From NCBI RefSeq assembly GCF_026625645.1, contig NZ_CP113056.1:496001-560000 (forward strand): DNA of 64,000 nt. Reading direction: 5' to 3'. Shown here piece by piece: positions 17,987-24,510 of the stretch (its first letter is position 1; every line of letters starts with the position of its first letter). The notes below the pieces were generated by a model that had not been told where the DNA came from, ran no database searches, and was given only the letters and a program-made list of their open reading frames with translations. Made by a program: the position numbers and the translations under genes. Origin of the DNA: Ancylobacter sp. SL191. GTDB taxonomy: Bacteria > Pseudomonadota > Alphaproteobacteria > Rhizobiales > Xanthobacteraceae.

Positions 17987-18649
17987 TCAGTAGCGGAACA
18001 GGCGCCACGCCAGCAGGCGGGCGGAGAGGGTGACGAGCTTGGCGAGCAGGTAATAAATCACCGCCGCCAGCGCGAAATATTCGAAGGTGCGGAAGGAGCG
18101 GACATTCAGCTCCTGCGTCACGCCGGTGAGGTCGTTGTTCAACCCGACGATGACGCCGAGCGAGGTCATCAGGATCGCCCAGACCATCTGGTTGGTGAGG
18201 GGATAGAACACCACGCGGAACATCTGCGGCAGCACGATCAGCCGGAACGCCTGGATCTGCCCCATGCCGAGCGAGCGGGCGGCGCGGATCTGCGTCGGCG
18301 GCACGGCGCGCAGGCCGCCGCGAAAGGTCTCGGCGAGATAGCCGGCATTGTTGAAGGTGATGCCGGCGAGCAGCGCCGGGAAGCTGTCGAGATGGATGCC
18401 GAGCGAGCCGAGGCCGAAATAGGCCATGTAGATCTGGAACAGCGCCGGCGTGTTGCGGGCCAGCTCGATCCAGCCCGTGGCGAGGCCCCGCAGCACGCGG
18501 TACTTCGAGCCCGAGCCCAGCGCCAGCAGCACGGCGAAGAACACGCCGAGCAGCATGGAGAGCACGGCGACCTCAAGCGTCACCAGCGCGCCCCACAGCA
18601 TGTCGGGCAGCGCACGGAACGCCGGCAGCCAGTGAAAGGTGTAGTTCAT
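17987..18649 (-). CDS. Amino-acid ABC importer permease (HisQ/HisM family)
   Basis: 220 residues with about five membrane segments. The EAA-type loop reads RGGLRAVPPTQIRAARSLGMG, so it should pair with the same ATPase as the adjacent permease. It begins MNYTFHWLPAFRALPDMLWG, a typical short periplasmic or amphipathic start. The gene follows the binding-protein gene after 92 nt containing an 18-bp hairpin, and precedes the second permease by 12 nt. Inner membrane. Hydroxyproline uptake is inferred from the operon. Confidence 0.93.
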   Translation of the reverse strand: MNYTFHWLPAFRALPDMLWGALVTLEVAVLSMLLGVFFAVLLALGSGSKYRVLRGLATGWIELARNTPALFQIYMAYFGLGSLGIHLDSFPALLAGITFNNAGYLAETFRGGLRAVPPTQIRAARSLGMGQIQAFRLIVLPQMFRVVFYPLTNQMVWAILMTSLGVIVGLNNDLTGVTQELNVRSFRTFEYFALAAVIYYLLAKLVTLSARLLAWRLFRY

Positions 18650-18691
18650 CGCGGGGTGCTCGTGGTCGGCAGGCGATGGGTGAGAGTTTCA

Positions 18692-18729
18692 GGCGTCATC
18701 CCGGACGGCGGGCCGTCCGGGATGACGCC
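18692..18729. repeat. Perfect 18-bp inverted repeat with 2-nt loop between binding-protein and permease genes
   Basis: Bases 18692-18709 pair exactly with 18712-18729. The core GTCATCCCGGA resembles the other palindromes of this island (copy 7). It lies between the stop of the binding-protein gene and the start of the first permease, where many importers carry a hairpin that raises the level of the binding-protein message over that of the permeases. No T-run follows, so read-through is expected. Confidence 0.8.
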
Positions 18730-18741
18730 TTGGTCGCAGGC

Positions 18742-19557
18742 TCAGCGATAGACGCCGGGCACGGTCAGGTCGGGCGCGGTGCCGAGGCCGATCCACTTGT
18801 CGTAGAGCGCCTTGTAGCGGCCGGTGCGGACCTGCTGGTTGATGAACAGGTTCAGGTAGTTGATCAGGCCCTGCTCGTTGCGCAGGGCGATCAGCGCGAC
18901 ATAGTCGATGTCATAGGGCGCATCGCCGCCCATCATCAGGCCCTTGAACTTGCCGTCCTTCACGGTCGCGGCGGCGACGGTGGAGGTGACCACCGTGGCG
19001 TCGATCTGGCCCTGCGCCAAAGCGAGGAACACGTCGGCCTGGTTCTGGTAGGCACGGAAGGTGGTGCCGGCGCCCCAGGCCTTCACGTCTTTCTCCAGCG
19101 CCAGCGCCTCGAAGGTGCCGGAGACCGAGCCGGTCTTCTTGCCCTTCAGGTCGGCGTAATCCTTGATGCCGAGCCCGTCCTTGGTCAGCACCACCATCTT
19201 GAAGGCGAAATAGGGAATGGTGAAGCCGGCGGTCTTGGCGCGCTCCAGCGTGTCGGAGGTCGAGGCGACGCCGACATCGACGCGGCCGGAGACCAGCGCG
19301 GGAATGCGGTCGGGGAACGGCGTCTCGACGATCTCCGCCTTCACGCCCAGCGCCTTGGCGAGGTCGTTGCAGTAATCGACGTCGAAGCCGATCGGGGTGT
19401 TGCTGGCGTCGCGCGAGCCCATGGGCGGGAAGTCGAGCACCACCGCGCAGCGCAGCGTGCCGGAAGCGATGATGTCGTCGAGCTTGTCGGCCTGCGCGGG
19501 CAGCGCGCAAGCGAGCGTGAGTACCGCGGCGGCGAGTGCGCCGAATGCCTTGGCCAT
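18742..19557 (-). CDS. Family-3 periplasmic solute-binding protein (probable hydroxyproline binding)
   Basis: 271 residues. A Sec signal peptide of about 23 residues ends ALPAQA before DKLDDIIASGTLR, the standard start of family-3 amino-acid binding proteins. The SBP_bac_3 domain spans the rest, with the ligand-site motifs GFDVDYCNDLAKALG and RVDVGVASTSDT in place. It is the first gene of the island, divergent from the GntR regulator. The substrate is inferred to be hydroxyproline because the operon continues with its catabolic enzymes; the organisation resembles the Sinorhizobium hyp importer. Confidence 0.93.
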   Translation of the reverse strand: MAKAFGALAAAVLTLACALPAQADKLDDIIASGTLRCAVVLDFPPMGSRDASNTPIGFDVDYCNDLAKALGVKAEIVETPFPDRIPALVSGRVDVGVASTSDTLERAKTAGFTIPYFAFKMVVLTKDGLGIKDYADLKGKKTGSVSGTFEALALEKDVKAWGAGTTFRAYQNQADVFLALAQGQIDATVVTSTVAAATVKDGKFKGLMMGGDAPYDIDYVALIALRNEQGLINYLNLFINQQVRTGRYKALYDKWIGLGTAPDLTVPGVYR

Positions 19558-19881
19558 GACGGCTCTCCTTTTGGAAGGTGTCCCGTGATTCTGGGCCGCC
19601 CTCGGCGGGTGGAACGCGACCTCGGGGCTCTTCCCGATGGCTACGTCCCTGGCTCGTCAGCGGCGGCGGAGGGAGCTTCCAATTTTTGGATCCAAGTTGC
19701 AATATCCTTTTTACAGCATACGCTGCGAATTTCTTGGGCATGGCGCCCGGCTGCCCGCCGGCGGGGCTCTGGCTTCCAGGGCCTTGAGATTGCAGTGTTG
19801 GCAAAATCATCAGGCCGCTCGAATCGCGGCCGGCAGCACAGACACGGCGAAAGCCTGGCAACAGGCGCCGGAGGGGATCAG
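19558..19881. promoter_or_regulatory. Divergent control region of the hydroxyproline island, with palindrome TTGGATCCAA
   Basis: This 324-nt stretch separates the binding-protein gene and the regulator gene and holds no convincing gene. Its centre (about 19676-19740) is the only AT-rich part and contains the perfect palindrome TTGGATCCAA at 19686-19695, followed by TTGCAATATCC and a TTTTTACAGCATACGC stretch. Short palindromes starting TTG are common operators of GntR/FCD proteins, so this is a reasonable site for the adjacent regulator. No clear sigma-70 pair was found on either strand. Confidence 0.45.
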
Positions 19882-20568
19882 GTGAAGGTCAAGGCAACGG
19901 ACATCGCCCAGATGGCATCCGCCTCGGACGTGATCTTCGAGGCGCTGCGCGAGGCCATCGCCAAGGGCGACCTCACCGAGGGCCAGACGCTCCGCCAGGA
20001 CCACATCGCCAAGATGTTCAATGTCAGCCGCATCCCGGTGCGCGAGGCGCTGACCCGGCTGGAGGAACAGGGCCTCGTCTCGACCCAGCGCTACCGCGGC
20101 GCGGTGGTCGCCACCCTCTCCATCGACGAGGTGCGCGAGATCTTCGAGTTTCGCGCGCTGCTGGAGCCGGAAATCCTGCGCTATTCGGTCGAGCGCATCT
20201 CCGCCGCCGGGCTGGAGACCGCCAAGCGCTACGCCCAGGCCTTCTCCACCGAGCCGGATTCCTCGCATTGGGGCGAGCTGAACCGGCAGTTCCACTACAC
20301 GCTCTATGAGGCGGCCGGGCGGCCCTATTATCTGCAGACCATCCGCACCGCGCTCGACCGCGTCGACCGCTACCTGCGCGCCCAGCTCGTGCTCACCGAC
20401 GGCATGGCCCGCGCCCGCCGCGAGCATGAGGGCATTCTCGACGCCTGCATCGCCCGCGACGCCGACACTGCCGCCCGCCTCACGCGCGAGCATATTCTCG
20501 GCGCCTGCGCCTCGCTGGTCAGCTTCCTCGAGCGCACCCGCGCGGCGCGGGACGACGCGAAGGGCTGA
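19882..20568 (+). CDS. hypR: GntR-family regulator, FCD subgroup (probable hydroxyproline regulator)
   Basis: 228 residues. The N-terminal winged helix (about 15-75) has the GntR signature around LRQDHIAKMFNVSRIPVREAL. The C-terminal FCD helical domain carries the expected metal-binding histidines in FHYTLYEAAG, RREHEG and TREHILG. The GTG at 19882 is set by GGAGGGG 5 nt upstream (19869-19876); an internal ATG at 19912 has no such site. It is divergent from the hydroxyproline operon and is the only regulator in the island, so it most likely senses hydroxyproline or a pyrroline intermediate. Effector and sign of control are not visible. Confidence 0.88.
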   Translation: MKVKATDIAQMASASDVIFEALREAIAKGDLTEGQTLRQDHIAKMFNVSRIPVREALTRLEEQGLVSTQRYRGAVVATLSIDEVREIFEFRALLEPEILRYSVERISAAGLETAKRYAQAFSTEPDSSHWGELNRQFHYTLYEAAGRPYYLQTIRTALDRVDRYLRAQLVLTDGMARARREHEGILDACIARDADTAARLTREHILGACASLVSFLERTRAARDDAKG

Positions 20569-20674
20569 GCCGGCCCGGCGGACGCGGCGAAAATTCTGAG
20601 GCATGGCGGAGGAACGCGGGGCGGGGCGGCGTCGTTGACAGGCACCTTTCACCTGAAACGAGTACCGCCCCCGC

Positions 20675-22738
20675 ATGCGCACGGTCCTGCCCGGCTCCGC
20701 CTTTCCGCTCGGTGTCACGGTTGACAGCACCGGCACCAATTTCGCCTTGTTCTCCGACAACGCGACCGGCGTCACGCTCTGCCTGTTCGACCGCTATGGC
20801 GAGACCGAGGTCGAGCGGATCGACCTGCGCGAATGCACCAACGGCGTCTGGCACTGCCATCTGCCCGGCGTCGGGCGCGGGCAGGTCTATGGCTGGCGCG
20901 TGCATGGCCCCTGGGCGCCGGAAGCCGGCCACCGCTTCAACGCCAACAAGCTGCTGCTCGACCCCTATGCGCGCATGCTGGTCGGCAACATCAAATGGGA
21001 CGACGCGCTCTATGGCTACACGATCGGCGCGGGCGACGACGCCGACCTCGTGATGGACGCGCGCGACAGCGCCCCCTTCATGCCCAAGGCGCGCGTGGTC
21101 GCCGGCACGCCGATGGCCTCAACCGGCCATCCCCGCGTCTCCTGGGCCAAGACCGTCATCTATGAAGGCCATGTGCGCGGCCTCACCATGCGCCACCCGA
21201 TGATCCCGGAGACGATCCGCGGCACCTTCACCGCGCTCGGCCAGCCGGAATTCGTCGACTACATCGCCAAACTCGGCGTCACGGCCGTGGAACTTCTGCC
21301 GGTCCACGCCTTCGCGCAGGACCGCCACCTCGTCGATGCCGGCCTGTCCAATTACTGGGGCTACAACACGCTGAACTTCTTCGCCCCGGAGCCGCGCTAT
21401 CTCGGCGAGGACGGGCTGGAAGCGATCGGCGAGGCGGTCGACCGGCTGCACCAGGCCGGCATCGAGATCATTCTCGATGTGGTCTACAACCACAGCTGCG
21501 AGGGCAATCATCTCGGGCCGATGCTCTCCTTCAAGGGCATCGACAACGCCTCCTACTACCGGACCCTGCCCGGCAATCCCCGCTACTATGACGACATGAC
21601 CGGCTGCGGCAATTCGCTGAACACCGATCATCCGCGCGTGCTGCAAATGGTGATGGACTCACTGCGCATGTGGGCCGGCACCTACGGCATTGACGGCTTC
21701 CGCTTCGATCTCGCCACCACGCTTGGCCGCCGCCCCACCGGCTTCGATCCCGGCCACGCCTTCTTCAACGCCATCCTTCAGGATCCCACCCTCGGCGGCC
21801 TGAAGCTGATCGCCGAGCCGTGGGACATCGGCCCCGGCGGCTACCAGCTCGGCGCCTTCCCGCCCGGCTTCTCGGAGTGGAACGGCGACTACCGCGACAA
21901 GGTGCGCGAGTTCTGGTGCGGCTCGGAAGGGCTGATCGGCGCCTTCGCCACGCGCTTCGCCGCCTCGCAAGACATCTTCTCGGAAGGCCGGCGCCGGCCG
22001 TGGTCGAGCGTGAACTTCATCACCGCCCATGACGGCTTCACCCTGCACGACCTCGTCACCTACAACGACAAGCACAATGACGCGAATGGCGAGGGCAACC
22101 GCGACGGCCACGACGACAATAAGAGCTGGAATGGCGGCGTCGAGGGCGAGACCGACGATGAGGGCATCAACGCGCTGCGCCGCCGCCAGAAGCGCAATCT
22201 GATCGCCACGCTGTTCCTCAGCCAGGGCGTGCCCATGCTGCTGGCGGGCGATGAGCGCTCCAACTCGCAGGGCGGCAACAACAACGCCTATTGCCAGGAC
22301 AATGAGATCGGCTGGGTCGACTGGTCGAATGACGACCCGGAACTGCCGGCCTTCGTCGCCCGCCTTGCCGATCTGCGCAAGCGCCACTCCTCGCTGTCGC
22401 GCCCGGAATTCCTCACCGGCGCACGCAACGAGATGGGCCAGCCGGATGTCGCCTGGTTCAACACCGCCGGCGAGCGCATGCGCGAAGAGGACTGGGCCAA
22501 CCCGCACTCCAAATGCATCACCGTGCGCCTCGCCCCGGTGATGCCCGACGAGCCCTCGCTCGCCATCATGCTCAACTCGTCGCATGTCGATGTCGAGGTC
22601 GTCGCCCCGCCGGTGCAGTCCGGCGGCTGGGAGGCCGTTCTCGCCACGGGCGACGATCTTGAGGGTGGCCGGCTCGGCGGCGGGCAGGGCTTCACCCTGC
22701 CGGCGCGCACCCTGCTGGTCTGGGAATGGCGCGCATGA
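20675..22738 (+). CDS. glgX: Glycogen debranching enzyme GlgX (GH13)
   Basis: 687 residues, the normal length. An N-terminal CBM48 domain (about 10-110) precedes the GH13 barrel. The catalytic triad is visible: nucleophile Asp345 (GFRFDLATTLG), acid/base Glu381 (LIAEPWD) and Asp453 (TAHDGFT). It cleaves alpha-1,6 branches of phosphorylase-trimmed glycogen, releasing linear malto-oligosaccharides. These are the substrates of the next two genes, treY and treZ, so the operon converts glycogen to trehalose. It overlaps treZ by 4 nt (ATGA). Cytoplasmic. Isoamylase-type TreX is the equivalent name in trehalose operons. Confidence 0.95.
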   Translation: MRTVLPGSAFPLGVTVDSTGTNFALFSDNATGVTLCLFDRYGETEVERIDLRECTNGVWHCHLPGVGRGQVYGWRVHGPWAPEAGHRFNANKLLLDPYARMLVGNIKWDDALYGYTIGAGDDADLVMDARDSAPFMPKARVVAGTPMASTGHPRVSWAKTVIYEGHVRGLTMRHPMIPETIRGTFTALGQPEFVDYIAKLGVTAVELLPVHAFAQDRHLVDAGLSNYWGYNTLNFFAPEPRYLGEDGLEAIGEAVDRLHQAGIEIILDVVYNHSCEGNHLGPMLSFKGIDNASYYRTLPGNPRYYDDMTGCGNSLNTDHPRVLQMVMDSLRMWAGTYGIDGFRFDLATTLGRRPTGFDPGHAFFNAILQDPTLGGLKLIAEPWDIGPGGYQLGAFPPGFSEWNGDYRDKVREFWCGSEGLIGAFATRFAASQDIFSEGRRRPWSSVNFITAHDGFTLHDLVTYNDKHNDANGEGNRDGHDDNKSWNGGVEGETDDEGINALRRRQKRNLIATLFLSQGVPMLLAGDERSNSQGGNNNAYCQDNEIGWVDWSNDDPELPAFVARLADLRKRHSSLSRPEFLTGARNEMGQPDVAWFNTAGERMREEDWANPHSKCITVRLAPVMPDEPSLAIMLNSSHVDVEVVAPPVQSGGWEAVLATGDDLEGGRLGGGQGFTLPARTLLVWEWRA

Positions 22739-24510
22739 GCGACACCCCGCGCCGCCACATCTCCCGCCACTTCGGCCCGGAGCTGACCGCTTCGGGCGCC
22801 CGCTTCCGCCTCTTCGCGCCGGACGTGCCGGCGGTGGACCTTGAGATCGAGGGGCGCGCGCCGGTCCCCCTCACCCGCACGGATGACGGGTTCTTTGCCG
22901 GCGAAGTAGACGGCCTCGCCCCCGGCGCGCGCTACCGTTTCCGCATCGGTGAGCAGACGGTGCCCGACCCCGCGTCGCGCATGCAGGCGGACAACGCCGA
23001 TGGCTGGAGCGTGCTGGTTGCCCCGCCCGCGAACCTTCCCCGCGCCTGGTCGAAGCCGTGGCACGAGGCGGTGATTGCCGAGGTGCATGTCGGCACGGCG
23101 ACGCCGGCCGGCACGTTTGCCGGCCTCATCGAGCGGCTCGACCATTACCGCGACGCCGGCTTCACCGTCATCGAGCTGATGCCGGTCAACGATTTCCCCG
23201 GCCGGCGCAACTGGGGCTATGACGGCGTGCTGCTCTACGCGCCCGACCGCGCCTATGGCACGCCGGATGATCTGCGCGCGCTGATCGACGCCGCCCATGC
23301 GCGCGGCCTCGGCGTGATGCTGGACGTGGTCTACAACCATTTCGGCCCGAGCGGGAATTACCTGCCGCTCTATGCCAAGAGCTTCTTCCGCGAGGACATC
23401 TCCACCCCCTGGGGCCCGGCGATCGACCTTGAAAACCCGCTGGTGCGGGACTTCTTCAGCCAGAACGCCGCCTATTGGCTGGCTGATTTCGGCTTCGATG
23501 GCCTGCGCTTCGACGCGGTCCACGCGCTCGCCACCGACGGCGCGGAAACTTTCCTGCGCGAACTCGCCGGCGCCTGCCGCGCGGTACGGCCCGATGCCTT
23601 CCTCGTGCTGGAAAACCACGACAACATCGCCGAATGGCTGATCCGCGAGGACACGCTCTACACCGCGCAGTGGAACGATGACTGGCACCACGCGCTGCAT
23701 GTGCTCGGCTCGGGCGAGACCACCGGCTATTACGCGCCCTATGCGACGGACGCCTCCGAGGCCGCCGCCCGCGCGCTCGGGCAGGGCTTCGTCTATCAGG
23801 GCGACCCGTACCCCGATGCGGACGGCCATCCGCGCGGCACGAAGTCCGATCACCTGCCGCCCGACGCCTTCGTCAGCTTCGTGCAGAACCACGACCATAT
23901 CGGCAACCGCCCGCTGGGCGACCGGCTCGCCGGCACGCTGCCGGCCGAGCGGCTCGCCGTGCTGCGTTTCGTGCTCATGCTGTCGCCGGAAATCCCCATG
24001 CTGTTCCAGGGCGAGGAAGCCCTGCTGCCGACGCCCTTCCCGTTCTTCTGCGACTTCGAGGGCGAGCTGGCCGACGCGGTGCGCAAGGGCCGGAAGGCCG
24101 AGTTCGGCGATTTCTTCAAAGCCCATGGCGAGGCGGAATTCCCCGACCCGCTGGACGAGGCGACCTTCCGTTCCGCTGTCATCACAGATGAGGCGCTGAG
24201 GAGCGAGGCCGCGCGGGCGGCGCTGGCTGCCTTTGCCGCGCTGGCGGAGGCCCGCCGCCGCCTCGTCTGGCCGATCACCGCCACGCCCTATCGCGGATCG
24301 GCGGTCGAGCGCAGCGGCGACGCCCTGCTCGCCCGCTGGCGCTATGAGGGCGGCGAGCTCGTCATGGCGCTCAACCTTCAGGACAGCCGCAGCACCATTC
24401 ACGCCCCGTCCGAACCGCCTGACGCCCGCGTCGGCTCCATGGCCCAGCCCGCCCCCGGCCTGCTCGCCCTCGGCCCCGTCGCCGCCGCCTTCTGGAGCTT
24501 GCCCGCCTGA
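22735..24510 (+). CDS. treZ: Malto-oligosyltrehalose trehalohydrolase TreZ (GH13)
   Basis: 591 residues. A CBM48-type N-domain (RHFGPELTASGARFRLFAP) is followed by the GH13 barrel. Catalytic residues: Asp260 (GLRFDAVHAL), Glu293 (VLENHDN) and Asp387 (QNHDHIGNR). The family releases trehalose from maltooligosyl-trehalose made by TreY. I use ATG at 22735, which overlaps the glgX stop as ATGA; an ATG three codons earlier is possible. The stop overlaps the treY start by one base (TGATG), indicating translational coupling. Cytoplasmic. Confidence 0.95.
   Translation: MSDTPRRHISRHFGPELTASGARFRLFAPDVPAVDLEIEGRAPVPLTRTDDGFFAGEVDGLAPGARYRFRIGEQTVPDPASRMQADNADGWSVLVAPPANLPRAWSKPWHEAVIAEVHVGTATPAGTFAGLIERLDHYRDAGFTVIELMPVNDFPGRRNWGYDGVLLYAPDRAYGTPDDLRALIDAAHARGLGVMLDVVYNHFGPSGNYLPLYAKSFFREDISTPWGPAIDLENPLVRDFFSQNAAYWLADFGFDGLRFDAVHALATDGAETFLRELAGACRAVRPDAFLVLENHDNIAEWLIREDTLYTAQWNDDWHHALHVLGSGETTGYYAPYATDASEAAARALGQGFVYQGDPYPDADGHPRGTKSDHLPPDAFVSFVQNHDHIGNRPLGDRLAGTLPAERLAVLRFVLMLSPEIPMLFQGEEALLPTPFPFFCDFEGELADAVRKGRKAEFGDFFKAHGEAEFPDPLDEATFRSAVITDEALRSEAARAALAAFAALAEARRRLVWPITATPYRGSAVERSGDALLARWRYEGGELVMALNLQDSRSTIHAPSEPPDARVGSMAQPAPGLLALGPVAAAFWSLPA

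Noticed and set aside
17280..18008. Upstream extension of the importer ATPase to about 484 residues
   Set aside because: The extra part is an out-of-frame reading of the permease gene; the ATPase begins at ATG 17279 with its family N-terminus.
11711..18741. Palindrome cluster as a CRISPR array or mobile element
   Set aside because: Repeats are palindromic, irregularly spaced, not separated by uniform spacers, and no cas, transposase or target-site duplication is present.
20635..20664. TTGACA hexamer before glgX as a sigma-70 -35 element
   Set aside because: No acceptable -10 hexamer at 16-19 bp, and the start point would fall within a few bases of the glgX ATG.
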